Of a stretch of 64,000 nucleotides of DNA, positions 32,901-47,700 are shown piece by piece; position 1 is the stretch's first letter, and each line of letters starts with the position of its first letter. The stretch is from Allodiplogaster sudhausi (Eukaryota; Nematoda; Chromadorea; Rhabditida; Diplogasteridae), in contig CALZFC010000005.1 in NCBI GenBank assembly GCA_945643635.1, positions 3,217,001 to 3,281,000 on the forward strand. The letters run 5' to 3'. Under the pieces are notes generated by a model that saw only the letters and a list, made by a program, of their open reading frames with translations, was not told the origin of the DNA and made no database searches. The position numbers and the translations under genes were made by a program.

Positions 32901-35900
32901 ATGGAGGAAGAGGTAGGAAGCAATGCGGCCTTTATCATGCTGGCTGGTTATCTCTTCTATCTCCTCCTCATTCTACTCGGAATCCCTGCCAATCTCTTCG
33001 TTCTCGTGCGAATGCTACAGTTCCGAAGGTTGGCACAGCCAGAGTAGAAAGGGCAGAAAGACAGAGAATTCTTGGTTCGCAAGGTGGAAAGCAGATGAAT
33101 GGGCGAAATCAGGCAGTCACTTCTGACAATTCACTCATTACAACCTAGTGCAACGAACCAGATTACAATACTTCTTTCATGCGCCTTTTTCAATTTATGC
33201 CTTTATCAGAAGGAACAAAATCCTTTGCTTTCTGACCTTGCAATTCTAGTTCTTAGGAAGTATTTGTGACTAAGATGGCAATATACTACATAAATAAATG
33301 CAATTGAATTGCGCGACTTCTTCGATATTTTTCGTTCGCTGCTCTGCTTGAGACAAGTTCCGCGGAAGGCGTAGGAGCGTGAAATAATCTGCTCGCTCGC
33401 AGCAATTTCTTCCCAGTTTCCTCCAACCCTTCAAATCTGCCCACATGGTCTTTCCATTTAATATCCCTGGACACTTTTATGTTGCTAATAATGTAGAGGC
33501 GAGTAGACATACAAACATGTCCTTCATTAATAGGCTACTGTACCAGATCCTTCTCTTTCCAGAAATGGTTAGCCATAAGACTTTCTCATGTCTCACCATC
33601 TTCTCTCTGCTCACATCACTGAATTGCTTATTTCTCGGAATATGCAAGATTCTTCAAGATTGCCGTAATGCAAGCATGGAGTGAAAGAGGACAAGTGCAC
33701 CCGACAGCTGAAAGGGAGAGAGCAGAAGCAAGAGAGAGGAGGGTAGAGATGAAGAGAAGAAACATGTAGCATACAGCAGGGCAAGCTGTAGAAGTGTACA
33801 TGCCAACTTGGTGGCAACGCTGTAGCTACATATTACTTGCATCAAAGAACACTCGAATGGAAACCGGAGATTGTCTAAAAGGACTATTTTGCATATTTAT
33901 TATGGCTAAAGTTTTCTATTACTGTCATTATAGAAAGTATAAAATGAATACGATGCAAGAAGCTTGATGGAGAATGAGATTTGCCTTGAGACGGAAGCCG
34001 GATGTCTACCGATCTGGCACAGGAATCTGCCTGCTCGCGATGTCGGTGGCGGATCTCGTTTCCCTCGCTGCCATCTTCTCCTCTCTTCTTCTCTCCTTCG
34101 GAATCGCCATTCCCTTGCAGCCAAATGCATTCTCGCTCATGTGCAAGGTATCTTCTGTGTACATTGGTCTTCTTTTGGGGACGTTTTAAGAATTTGTCAT
34201 TTTCTTGTAATGTTTCTAGTATAAGTTGACACGTTTACGTGCTCCTTGCGTGAATAGTCCCTTTGGTCTGCTCTTTTGTTCTCTCCTTTGCCCACGAGAC
34301 AGCGCTATATCATTGCACAATATGGCAAATAATAACTACTATAGCCGATTCAAATCGCTGAATGAAAGTGCGATGAAATGGGAAAGTTCCAAGAACACTT
34401 CTTCAACAGCTTCCCTGTCTTTAATAGCGCTGAGAAAGGCGACTCATTTCTTGTTGACTTCGCAGAGTCACGGGCTTGAGTTCGAAGATTCACGAAAGTA
34501 CGTGAGAACCCAGTTATTTTCTGCGAAGAAGAGTTCATAAATCCAGAGCATGACCGCTTGGCAGAAGCTGCTTAGAGATCTCTGGAAATTCTTGGGAAGC
34601 GTTTTGTGGTTGTTCACTGCCCATAGAAAAAACGGCGCAAGCGCATCTGCATGTGAATTGCGAAGGCAGTACATAAGGGTGAAATGAAAAAAATGCAACG
34701 GTGTTAGAGATGAGGAGATGACATATTTTTGAAATGTTTATTATTAGATAACTATTGTAATGGGATGCACATAAAATGTTACGACTAGCCAAGGGAGCAT
34801 TCCCGTCAGCACAAGTAACTTTTTCTCCTGGTAGTCTTTCTAAAGAGAAATAGTGAGCTCGGTCTTCTGAATGAGCATAAACGAACCCATTTTGAGATGA
34901 AGCAGATGGAACATCTCTCCTTCTCTCTTACCAGAATAAGAAATATCTTCGTGTGCAAACAAAAGAGCTGCTCTCCTTCTTCATTTTGTAAGAGGGTGGA
35001 GTGGTCATATTGGCAAAAAAAAATTTTTTTTTTTGGAAAGGAGAGTCCAGGGTGTGTACGAAGTTCTACGTGCCTACGACTATGGAAAGTGTGAAACAAC
35101 CGCAGAGATTTAACCAGAATGACCCTTAAATAGTATATTTGAGCTAACAATCTTCGCGCAGCACACGGCAACTTCCGTAGCAGTCTGGTCGTGGTTGGTG
35201 ATGTCCATCCTCCGCTGGCTCGCTCTCTACCGCCCCTTCGTCCATCGCACTCTCTACAATCTGCCACAACGAGTCACTTTTACCACTCTCTTATCGATTC
35301 ATTTATTCTTTAAGCATATTTCCAAAGCTTTATCTAATCTGCGTTGATCGTGAACCTCTCTAGGCCATGATCCTGGTCACTTCAATGGCATGCACCTCGA
35401 ACGCGTTCCTTCTCATGACTGTGCAGTACGATCCTGAGATGGTAAGTGAGAAAAGATGAAAGAGAATTTAGGTCGGATGAGGAGAGACAAGAAGCCTAGT
35501 GAATAATACTATGTATGTACATACATACATACATATGTATGTATTTATAATTGTAACCAATCTCGATTGCTTGAGGGAGTCTGCACTCAGAATTGGCTTC
35601 TGAGTTCTGAGCTGCTCACTCGTTGTCTGCTCCTTCTCGAATCTGCGTGCTCTTTCGCCGTTCCCATCCTGGTCGTTGTCTATCTCGACACTTCCACTCT
35701 TATCTTCGTGCCTAGACTTCTCTCTGGCAGGTCAAATAAGTTCACACAGTACTACATTTTACACTTAAATTACCCAATATTTAATATTCTTCTCGTTGTA
35801 ATTTAGTCCCTTTACACAATTAGATTGCGATATGCATAGATCCTCTCCCAACTGATTTCGTTCACCAGTCTGGTCCTCTTAGATGCAACGACAAGCTACT

Positions 35901-36785
35901 TCAAGACAGCTCGATGATGGGACCTACCGAATCACAGCTCAAGGTTTTCATCCACGAAATTGATCTCTTTACCCGCATCGCTCGAGTAATTAGTTAATTC
36001 TGGCAGAAATCGACGAGAACTCTTCTTCGCTGGCTCGCAATTGCTTTGGTCGACCTTCTGCTGAATACGCCGGAGAATCTACTGCGGTTGGATTTTAGTC
36101 AATCAATTCATTAATTTATCATCTGCCGGAACTTTTGGAGGCAGTTGGGTCCTTCTTTCTTCTTTTCCATACGTAACAGCTCATTGTAACTTTTTCTTAA
36201 TGACACTGCTGTATGTACATACATACATATGTGTTTTTTTTACTTTAGGAAATATAAGAAAATCGTGATTTAGGTTAGCGACAATTCTCGATCTACTACC
36301 ACCGGCCTTCACGTCTTCTGAGACATATTTCCTACTGAAGACACTGTCTGATGTTGGTGAATTTCATGTAAAGGTCACTTGCGTGCAATTAGTCTTGGAA
36401 AAAACTGAAAATAGAGCTGAGTTTTAACCTTGATCGGGGATAAACTCACCAAACTTTTTATGCTGAGAATAATAAGGTACTAGTGTATACATGAAATTCA
36501 TTACTTCGATGTGACATCACAAATTTATAAAAGAAATGTCGTCGGTGTAGTTGCCATTCCTGATGTTGACTATAGGTGCTGTACTACTCGCAGTACTCCT
36601 TCAACGCAGCCTACCTGGCCTTGTTCATCTACGACCGGGCGACCTCCTCGTACTCCACAGTGAAGACAGGTGGACACTCCTGCTCGGCCGCCCCCGTCCA
36701 GCCTCATCTCACTCGCTGTTCGAGTCGGCTTGCCACCGATCCAGGCCATGACAAGGCGTGCACAGTCAGGACTCTCTCGAGGTGA
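32901..36785 (+). CDS. Rhodopsin-class (class A) orphan G-protein-coupled receptor, about 354 aa, 9 exons
   Basis: Exons: 32901-33028, 33991-34147, 35162-35272, 35364-35441, 35576-35730, 35883-35943, 36007-36097, 36279-36352, 36576-36785; phases agree. TM1 contains GIPANLFVLV (the GN..V position) and TM2 contains LLAMSVADL with the conserved Asp. Cys94 before TM3 can pair with a Cys in the TM4-TM5 loop (GVCTQ). The DRY position after TM3 is degenerate (SILRWLALYRPF), and TM7 reads YYSQYSFNAAYLALFIYDR with no NPxxY proline. This resembles divergent nematode peptide-receptor-like GPCRs; the ligand is unknown. The ATG directly follows TGTTTGCAG, so a 5' UTR intron or spliced-leader site is likely. 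Exon 2 could start at 33974 instead. The family is distinct from the receptor at 17959. Confidence 0.75.
35512..35545. repeat. CATA palindromic microsatellite in receptor intron
   Basis: TACATACATACATA turning into TATGTATG around a central CATATG; it lies in intron 4 of the class A receptor. Confidence 0.85.
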
Positions 36786-38073
36786 TAAGACTTGGTGAAC
36801 CTAGAGGATCATCTCTTTCTTCGGGCAAAAATCATCACTGGTTTTCGGTTTGGGCACTTTGATCTTACGTTGTGGTTTGAAGGTAGAATCTCGCAGAAAT
36901 GTTATGTCTATAGTTATGAATGTAACCTGCATGTAAGTAACAGAATGGTATTCTACTTCACACCGTGTCATATCTCTTTGCACTTTTGTTCTATTCAACC
37001 TGTTTATCACATTGACTGATAGCAGAAAATTAAGCATGGAAAACAGATAACAATTAGTTTTTCATCTGGGACTGTCACCCAGCTAATGGAGAAGAAAAGT
37101 AAAAGAAAAAAGAATTAGACCAAGGTGTTGACACAAAATGCACGTAATGAAGAGAGCGAGTTGGATCGGACAATTTGATGTGGCAGAGAGTTCCAATTCG
37201 TAACGACACTACATGAGAAATATGATTGGAGTAAGAGAATGCATTCTTTTCATTGTAATGGCTATGGCACTTAAACTATGGCATTTAAAGCGCAGACTGG
37301 AGTATATAAATGTAAACAGCTTAATATTTCAGTACGGAGGGAAAATACCCTGGGGCTTCCGTTGAGGCATGCTTTGAGTCTTTCAAAGAGGTACTCGAAA
37401 GAATAAATGAGAAATCAATGACTTTCAAAAGATGTATGTTTCTTTCTGTTTGTTTGTTACATCTTCGTTAAGAATGAGTTTTTTTAATATAATTTTTAAA
37501 AGTAGCTTTTTTTCTCGATGCTCAGTTAGAACAAAAAAACGAACACATCAAAAATGATGAGAAAATAAGATCTCATGACTAAAAGAGAACACTTGCAATC
37601 AACCGTCCTCCATATACATATGTATTATCCCTTCCATGCTCGTATTCGGAATTTGAGAAATTTGATTTACTCGTAACGTATAAAAATGACAACTTATTAT
37701 AACTCAACATGTTTCGGAAATTATACATAGTGCTTAACGGTAAGGTACAATTGAGCATTAATAAGATAACTAAAAAATGGATAAGGAATGACTCCAGCTT
37801 ATCTCTTAATCAGAGATGGACACGCGTGGAGCCGGAGCGGCCCAAATTTATGAGCCATATTGGAACCGGTTGACTCGAGGCGAGACACTAAGCCCAAGTG
37901 GGCCCGATAATGTAAAAAAAAGGCCGGGTTGGCACAAAATTGGGTGTCCATCCCTGATCATAATATACTCTGTGTATACAAAACTAATTTCAATAAGTAC
38001 TGAAGTAACAAGACGAAATATGGCGTTGTCATACACAACGCACAACGAATACACAACGAACACGATAGTGGAT
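36786..38073. other. Convergent intergenic region
   Basis: It lies between the stop of the class A receptor and the stop of minus-strand ALDH6A1. It is AT-rich, with short chance frames only; no exon, RNA gene or mobile-element end is recognised. Confidence 0.5.
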
Positions 38074-38667
38074 TTACTTGAGTTGAGGGAAAGAGAGCTG
38101 AGGGCGAGCATCGGCGGGGGCGTCGTCACTGCGCCAGTACTGAGTCACGGTCTTCCATTGCGTGTAGAAGTTCAGGCCAGCCTGCAAGTTATACGCACTT
38201 ATTTCATTTCCTAACCAACTACAAAATACACCCATTTGCCTTACCTTGCCGTAGAAGTTCTGGTCACCGAGGAAAGAGCCACGAGATCCAGTGAAGGAGA
38301 ACATGGGGAGAGGAACGGGGATCGGAACATTGATTCCCACTTGGCCAACGTCGATCTCGTTCGTGAATCTGGCAGGAGAAGACGAACCAAATGCAATGTT
38401 AACTGGTTTACTTATTTAGTCACAAACATACTGAATTATGAGAATCTGATTTCTGAGAATGAGCTGCAAAGGAAGCGCGAAAAACGAACCGCCTGGCGGT
38501 GATTCCGTTGGTGGTGAAGAGCGCCGTGCCGTTGCCGTAGGGATTCGAGTTGATGACATTGATGGCCTCGTCCATGCTTTCCGCCTCCATCACACACAGC
38601 ACCGGACCGAAGATCTCCTCCTGATAAAGGAGCAGAGATAAGGATTGAGTGAGATATGGAAATAGAG

Positions 38668-38717
<50 letters not shown>

Positions 38718-41700
38718 TAGTGGGGTGGAGACACTGAAGAACAGACGTAAGGGTCCAAGAGACTTGAAGTAATAACAAGAAAAAGGAGAAGAAGAAGGGA
38801 GCAATGTGAACCACAAGATGGCATACCTTGTAGCACTCCATGTTCGGCTTGACTCCCGAGATGATGGTGGGGCCAACGAAGTTGCCATTCTCGTAGCCAG
38901 GCACAGTGACATTCGAGCCGTCCAGAGGGACAGCCGCTCCCTCCTGCAAGGAAAACCACTGCACTAAGACTAGTTGAATTGGTCTACTGATCATGAGGAA
39001 AAGAGATAGCCAAAGAGATAAAGAAGAGCTGGCATAGAATAGCCTCCCTACAACTGGCCTTCTTGGCATTGGCGATGAGATTGAGGACGCGTTGCTTGGA
39101 TGCCTTCGAGATCAGCGGGCCAACGTCCGCGTCCGCCTTGTGGCCTGTACCAGACAGGTATCATTCAGTATTCCTTGGGTTATTGGTAGAAGACGAAGCT
39201 TACCGGCGTTGACCTTGAGTGACTTGGCCTTCTCGACCAGGTCGGGCAGCCACTTCCGTGCCTCGCCAACCAGCACAATCGTCGTCAGGGCCATGCAACG
39301 CTGGCCAGCCGCTCCGAAGGCCGCAGCTGTCACCTGCAGCAGAGGCCTCTCTCTCTCTTTCTCTCTCTCTCCTCGCTCTAACCTGATTGATAGTCTGTGC
39401 CTTGGCAGCATCTGGCATGACCACTCCATGATTCTTGGCTCCCATGTTGGACTGAACTCGCTTTCCGTTGCGAGAGCCGCGCTCGTAGATGTACTTGCCC
39501 TGTCAAGGTTTCCTCGTTTCTTCCAATCATGTTTCAACAACTTTTTAAAGATACCATCTTTTCGTTAAAAAAATTTACGTATAAATCTTTTTTTCATCTT
39601 TCCAAAAATATTATTATTTCGAAAGACACCGAAATCCTCTGGTGAAATAGAAAATTATTTTCCCTTTAAAGTGATATACTGATCCATTGGAAATTCCTAA
39701 TAGCAATACGTCACATCATTGAACAATCTCATAATAATGAAGCTTGGGAAGGAACAAACCGCCTGGTCAGATCCGACGAAGGAGATCGCTCGGATGGCAG
39801 GGCTGTCACAGATGAAGTTGACTGCATCGTGCTGGCCGTGAATCACATTCACGCAGCCATCCGGCACTCCCGCCTCCTGTTATACTACTTCCATGACTCT
39901 CTCTCTCACTCTCTCTCTCTCCCTCCCTCTCTCTCTTCATCTGCACTCCATTACCTTGGCCAACTCGACTAGCATCATGCATGCCCCGGGGTCCTGTTCA
40001 CTTGGCTTGATGAGCATGGTGTTACCAGTGACGAGAGCGAGGGGGAACATCCAGAGGGGGATCATGGCGGGGAAGTTGAAGGGAGTGATGCCGCCAGTCA
40101 CCCCCAAGGGGGTGCGAACCGAGTACGTGTCCATGTCACGGGAGACACTCAAGGAGGAGCAGCTCAGGAAGGATTCAAGGCAAATAGGAGAGAATGCAAG
40201 GGAAGCACACTCACTTGGGAAGAGTCTCGCCAAGCTGGAGGGAAGGCACCGAGCAAGAATGCTCCACCACCTACAATCAACAGGGTAGGAGTGAATGAGG
40301 GGAGAGAGAAAGACAGAGAAATAGTGAGAAAGAGGAGAGAAAAGAGAGCGAGAGCGAGAAACGGGGATAGAGCGAGAGAGAGGGAGAGAGAGAGGGAGAG
40401 AGAGAGGGAGAGAGAGAGGGAGAAAGAGAGAGAGAGAGCGAGAGAGAGAGAGAGAGAGTCCTGTCTGTACCTGCAGTCCTCGGCTGACGTCTCCCTCAGC
40501 ATCGGGGATTGTCTTGCCCTGCTCGAGAGTGATGTTCGCTGCCAGCTTGGCCATGTCCCGGCGGATCAGGGCTTGCAGCTTGAACATCGTCTGCGTGCGC
40601 GTCAGGATCGAGCTGGAGAAACACACAGATCATCCATTTATATATAGATATTACTAGCGTGACTTTGTCACGCTACGGGCCTTTGGCCCGGTCAATGGCC
40701 ACCGGGGCTATCGCCCCGGAGGCCATTTCCCGATATAAAATTGGCTCTAAGGGTTCTAAGTTGGCTTTAAGGGTTAAAATTTGGCTCTAAAGGGTCAAAA
40801 GTCTGTTCTAGCGGCGCTACTGGACTATCTGGGCCTTTGAATTTAAGCTCATTAGAAAGCTTGGAGTCTTTACTATATGATATCACTATTTTAACATACT
40901 CAGGAGTCATACAAAAGCGCGCAAAAGAGTTTGCGCGCGCGCGGATTCGAACCTGCGACCCATGAGTTTCGAAGTGCAGAGAAAATAGCCCAAAAAGCCA
41001 CAAAATAATTCATATCTCGAATATGCCTGGATCAAATCCCATGATCTACCTATCATTTGATAGCTAATTTTTGGCTCTACAATAATAAAAATATGCGCCA
41101 AAAAGTGTCAGTGATAGCTAAGGCCGAAATAGTGGCCTGAACCTTCTGACCCCAAAAGTAGATCAAAAATGACAAAATATGAAAACATTTTGTATGATAA
41201 AGTTGTTAGCCATCTCGAGAGCTACGGAATGGTATATAATATGTGGCAACATCTTTAACTACCGCGAACAAACGGAGGCCCAAAGTGAGCTCCAAAAATT
41301 TGACACTTCACGGCCTTGGCAGGGCACTTTAATGAAAAGCCAGACAAAAGCGAGTATACTCATATTGAAGCTCTCTTGAAACTCTGCATGATTCTGAAAC
41401 TCTCATCCCTTTACCTTCCCTATTCATAAAGATATGAATTTTAGAAGGTTCGCTCCTAACAAAAAAATTTGACCCTTCAATCGATAATAGCTCATACACA
41501 CAGTGTCCAAAAGTTGATAATTATGGTATCAAAAGATGCGCCGTCAAAAACTCTGAAATCGGATTCAGTAAGATCAAAAGCGGAATGGAGGGATCTAGGA
41601 GAAAAGTTCAAACTACATGCCAAAAAATGGCCAAAAAATGGGGTCAAAACGCGCCGCGCTGCCACTGATCTACCAAAACTCGAAATGATCTCAACTCCAG

Positions 41701-44700
41701 GAATCATATTCATTTTTGGACGATCTATCGCCGCGCTGCCACTGATCTACCAAAACTCGAAATGATCTCAACTCCAGGAATCATATTCATTTTTGGACGA
41801 TCTATCTCCCAGTATTTTTTTCATCGCGATATCTCTACCCGAAAAAAAGATACAACCCCTCAAAGTCGCCAATGTGCCCAAATCGAAGTCTCCTCGGACC
41901 AAAGTTTGGGCGCCCGCGCCGGCGCCAATATCGAACCCAATTTTTTGAAATCCATATATTCTGGTAGCCCAGGGGATATTTTAGAAAACCCCGAAAACCG
42001 CTTCCCCGTATCTCACTCCCACCGCCCGTATTAACTCTCGGCGCTATCCCGGTGAATAAATAACAGTCGACTTTTAGATAACTCTAGACTAGCGTGACTT
42101 TGTCACGCTACGGGCCTTTGGCCTGGTCAATGGCCACCGGGGCTATCGCCCCGGAGGCCATTTCCCGATAAAAAGATAGTAAGTTGGGTCGTTAGTTGGC
42201 TCTAAGGGTTAAAATTTGGCTCTAAAGGGTCAAAAGTCTGTTCTAGCGGCGCTACTGGACTATCCGGGCCTTTGAATTTAAGCTCATTAGAAAGCTTGGA
42301 GTCTTTACTATATGATATCACTCTTTTATCATACTCAGGAGTCATACAAAAGCGCGCAAAAGAGTTTGCGCGCCCGCGGATTCGAACCTGCGACCCATGA
42401 CTTTCGATGTGCACTGAAAATAGCCCAAAAAGCCACAAAATAATTCATATCTCGAATATGCCTGGATCAAATCCCATGAACTACCTATCATTCGATAGCT
42501 AATTTTAGGCTCTACAATAAAAAAAATATGCGCCAAAAAGTGTCAGTGATAGCTAAGGCCGAAATAATGGCCTGAACCTTCTGACCCCAATAGTAGATCA
42601 AAAACATCGAAATATGAAAACATTTTGTATGAGAAAGTTGTTCGCCTTCTCGAGAGCTACAGAATGATATATAATATGTGGCAACACCTTTAACTATCGC
42701 GAAGAAACGGAGGCCCAAAATGCCTTCCAAAAATTTGCCACTTCACGGCCCTGGCAGGGCACTTTAATGAAAAGCTAGACAAACGCAAGTATACTCATTT
42801 TGAAGCTCTCTTGAAACTCTGCATGATTCTGAAACTCTCATCCCTTTACCTTCCCTATTCATAAAGATATGAATTTTAGAAGGTTCGCTCCTAACAAAAA
42901 AATTTGACCCTTCAATCGATAATATCTCATACACACAGTGTCCAAAAGTTGATAATTATGGTATCAAAAGATGCGCCGTCAAAAACTCTAAAATCGGATT
43001 CAGTAAGATCAAAAGCGGAATGGAGGGATCTAGGAGAAAAGTTCAAACTACATGCCAAAAAATGGGGTCAAAACGCGCCGCGCTGCCACTGATCTACCAA
43101 AACTCGAAATGATCTCAACTCCAGGAATCATATTCATTTTTGGACGATCTATCTCCCAGTATTTTTTTCATCGCGATATCTCTACCCGAAAAAAAGATAC
43201 AACCCCTCAAAGTCGAAAATGTGCCCAAATCGAAGTCTCCTCGGACCAAAGTTTGGGCGCCCGCGCCGGCGCCAATATCGAACCCAATTTTTTGAAATCC
43301 ATATATTCTGGTAGCCCAGGGGATATTTTAGAAAACCCCGAAAACCGCTTCCCCGTATCTCACTCCCACCGAACGTAATACCTCTCGGCGCTATACCCGT
43401 CAATAAATTACAGTCGACTTTTAGATAACTCTAGACTAGCGTGACTTTGTCACGCTACGGGCCTTTGGCCCGGTCAATGGCCACCGGGGCTATCGCCCCG
43501 GAGGCCATTTCAAGATAAAAAGATAGTAAGTTGGGTCGTTAGTTGGCTCTAAGGGTTGTTAGTTGGCTTAAAAAGGACAAAAGTCTGTTCTAGCGGCGTT
43601 AATGGACATCCTAGGTCTTTGAATTTCCGCTCATTAGAAAGCTTGGAGTCCTTAGTCTATGTTAGCACTCTTATAATTTCATCAGGAGCCATACAAAAAC
43701 GCGCAAAAGAGTTTGCGCGCGCGCGACTCCGAACCTGCGACCCATGAGTTTCGACGTGCACTGAAAATGTACCAAAAAGCCACAAAATAATTGATATCTC
43801 GAATATGCCTGGATCAAATCCCATGATCTACCTATCATTCGATAGCTAATTTTAGGCTCTACAATAAAAAAAATATGCGCCAAAAAGTGTCAGTGATAGC
43901 TAAGGCCGAAAAAGTGGCCTGAACATTCTGACCCCAAAAGTAGATCAAAAACATCGAAATATCAAAATGTTTTGTATGAGAAAGTTGTTCGCCTTCGCGA
44001 GAGCTACAGAAAGGTATATAACATGTGGCAAGATCTTTAACTACCGCGAAGAAACGGAGGCCCCGCGAAGAAACGGAGGCCCGCCCGTATTACCTCTCGG
44101 CGCTATCCCGGTGAATAAATAACAGTCGACTTTTAGATAACTCTAGACTAGCGTGACTTTGTCACGCTACGGGCCTTTGGCCCGGTCAATGGCCACCGGG
44201 GCTATCGCCCCGGAGGCCATTTCCCGATAAATAATTTTTATCCAAGGGTGGGTTAGTTGGCTCTAAGGGTTAAAATTTGGCTCTAAAGGGTAAAAAGTCT
44301 GTTCTAGCGGCGCTACTGGACTATTTCGGCCATTGAATTTAAGCTCATTAGAAAGCTTGGAGTCTTTACTATATGATATCACTCTTTTCACATACTCAGG
44401 AGTCATACAAAAGCGCGCAAAAGAGTTTGCGCGCCCGCGGATTCGAACCTGCGACCCATGACTTTCGATGTGCACTGAAAATAGCCCAAAAAGCCACAAA
44501 ATAATTCATATCTCGAATATGCCTGGATCAAATCCCATGAACTACCTATCATTCGATAGCTAATTTTAGGCTCTACAATAAAAAAAATATGCGCCAAAAA
44601 GTGTCAGTGATAGCTAAGGCCGAAATAATGACCTGAACCTTCTGACCCCAATACTAGATCAAAAACATCGAAATATGAAAACATTTTGTATGAGAAAGTT

Positions 44701-47700
44701 GTTCGCCTTCTCGAGAGCTACAGAATGATATATAATATGTGGCAACACCTTTAACTATCGCGAAGAAACGGAGGCCCAAAATGCCTTCCAAAAATTTGCC
44801 ACTTCACGGCCCTGGCAGGGCACTTTAATGAAAAGCTAGACAAACGCAAGTATACTCATTTTGAAGCTCTCTTGAAACTCTGCATGATTCTGAAACTCTC
44901 ATCCCTTTACCTTCCCTATTCATAAAGATATGAATTTTAGAAGGTTCGCTCCTAACAAAAAAATTTGACCCTTCAATCGATAATATCTCATACACACAGT
45001 GTCCAAAAGTTGATAATTATGGTATCAAAAGATGCGCCGTCAAAAACTCTAAAATCGGATTCAGTTAGATCAAAAGCGGAATGGAGGGATCTAGGAGAAA
45101 AGTTCAAACTACATGCCAAAAAATGGCCAAAAAATGGGGTCAAAACGCGCCGCGCTGCCACTGATCTACCAAAACTCGAAATGATCTCAACTCCAGGAAT
45201 CATATTCATTTTTGGACGATCTATCTCCCAGTATTTTTTTCATCGCGATATCTCTACCCGAAAAAAAGATACAACCCCTCAAAGTCGCCAATGTGCCCAA
45301 ATCGAAGTCTCCTCGGACCAAAGTTTGGGCGCCCGCGCCGGCGCCAATATCGAACCCAATTTTTTGAAATCCATATATTCTGGTAGCCCAGGGGATATTT
45401 TAGAAAACCCGAAAACCGCTTCCCCGTATCTCACTCCCACCGAACGTAATACCTCTCGGCGCTATACCCGTCAATAAATTACAGTCGACTTTTAGATAAC
45501 TCTAGACTAGCGTGACTTTGTCACGCTACGGGCCTTTGGCCTGGGGGTTAGTTCGGGTTGTTGTTATTTCGCTCTAAGGGTTGTTAGTTGGGGTCTGAGG
45601 GTTGTTAGTTGGGGTCTGAGGGTTGTTTGTTGGCGCTAAAGGGGGAAAAGTCTGCTCTAGCGGTGATTACGGGACGATCTGGGGCTTTTAAATTCAGCCT
45701 ATAAGAAAGCTTGGAGTGTTTAGTCTATGCTAACATACTTTTTATTTAATGAGAAATCATACCAAAACGCGCAAAAGAGTTTGCACGCGCGCGACTTCGA
45801 ACCTGGGTCGGTAGTTTATCTGGGTGTCCTGAAAATGTACCAAAAAGCCACAAAATAATTTTTTTCTCGAATATGCCTGAACCAATTCCCACGATTGACA
45901 CACCATTCGATAGCTAATTTTTGGCTCTACAATAAAAAAAATATGCGCCAAAAAGTGTCAGTGATAGCTAAGGCCGAAATAGTGGCCTGAACCTTCTGAC
46001 CCCAAAAGTAGATCAAAAAAGTCAAAATATGAAAACGTTTTGTATGAGAAAGTTGTTCACGTTCACGAGAGCTACCGATAGATATATAACATGTCGCAAA
46101 AGCATTCACCACCGAGGAAAAACGGAGGCTCAAAGTGCCTTCCAAAAATTTTCCACTTCACAGCACCCTCAGGGCACTTTATTGATCACCTATCGGAATG
46201 CAAGTATAATCATATTGAAGCTGACTCCATGCCCTTCAATATTCTGCAAGTCCCATCGCTCTACGATCCCTACAATTAAATAGCTGAATTTTTGAAAATT
46301 GCTCCTAACAAAAAAATTTGGAACTTCAATCGATAATATCTACAATGCGCAGTGCCCAAAAGTTGATAAGAATAGTATTAAAACATGCGCCGTCAAAAAC
46401 TCTACAATCTGAGTCAGACAATCAAAATGCGGAATTTGTAGATTCTGAGAAAAGTTGAAACTACATGCCGAAAAAGGGCCGAAAAATGGGGTCAAAACGC
46501 GGCGGGCTCGTACCGATCTACCAAAGCTCCAATCAATCTCAACTCCAGGAATCATATTCATTTTTGGATTATCTATCGAACAGTATTTTTTTCATCGCCA
46601 TATCTCTACCCGAAAAAAAGATACAACCCCTCAAAGTCGCCAAAGTGCCCAAATCGAAGTCACCTCGGACCAAAGTTTGGCCGCCCGCGCCGGCGCCAAT
46701 ATCGAACCCAATTTTTTGAAACCCACATATTCTTGTAGTCCGGAAACTTTTACATGTTCCCCAAAAAACCGCTTCCCAATATCTCACCCCCACCGCCCGT
46801 AATACCTCTCGGCGCTATACCGGCCTATAAATTACAGTCGACTTGTATATAATAGTAGACTAGCGTGGCGCAGCCACGCTACGGGCCTTTGGCCCGGTCA
46901 ATGGCCACCGGGGCTATCGCCCCGGAGGCCATTTCCCGATAAATAATTTTTATCCAAGGGTGGGTTAGTTGGCTCTAAGGGTTAAAATTTGGCTCTAAAG
47001 GGTCAAAAGTCTATTCTAGCGGCGCTAGTGGACTATCTGGGCCTTTGAATTTAAGCTCATTAAAAAGCTTGGAGTCTTTACTATATGATGTCACTATTTT
47101 AACATACTCAGGAGTCATATAAAAGCGCGCAAAAGAGTTTGCGCGCGCGCGGATTCGAACCTGCGACTCATGACTTTCGACGTGCACTGAAAATGTACCA
47201 AAAAGCCACAAAATAATTCATATCTCGAATATGCCTGGATCAAATCCCATGATCTACCTATCATTCGATGGCTAATTTTTGGCTCTACAATAAAAAAAAT
47301 ATGCGCCAAAAAGTGTCAGTGACAGCTAAGGCCGAAATAGTGGCCTGAACCTTCTGACCCCAAAAGTAGATCAAAAACGTCAAAATATGAATACCTTTTG
47401 TATGAGAAAGTTGTTCTACTTCTCGAGAGCTACAGAATGGTATATAATATGTGGCATAACCTTTAACTACCGAGAAGAAACGGAGGCCCAAAATGCGATC
47501 CAAAAATTTGACACTTCACGGCCCTGGCAGGGCACTTTAATGAAAAGCCAGACAAACGCAAGTATACTCATTTTGAAGCTCTCTTGAAACTCTGCATGAT
47601 TCTGAAACTCTCATCCCTTTACCTTCCCTATTCATAAAGATATGAATTTTAGAAGGTTCGCTCCTAACAAAAAAATTTGACCCTTCAATCGATAATATCT

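Noticed and set aside
40914..40965. A functional tRNA gene
   Set aside because: The B-box and part of a variable loop are present but no A-box, acceptor stem or anticodon arm can be assembled and the T-stem pairs poorly.
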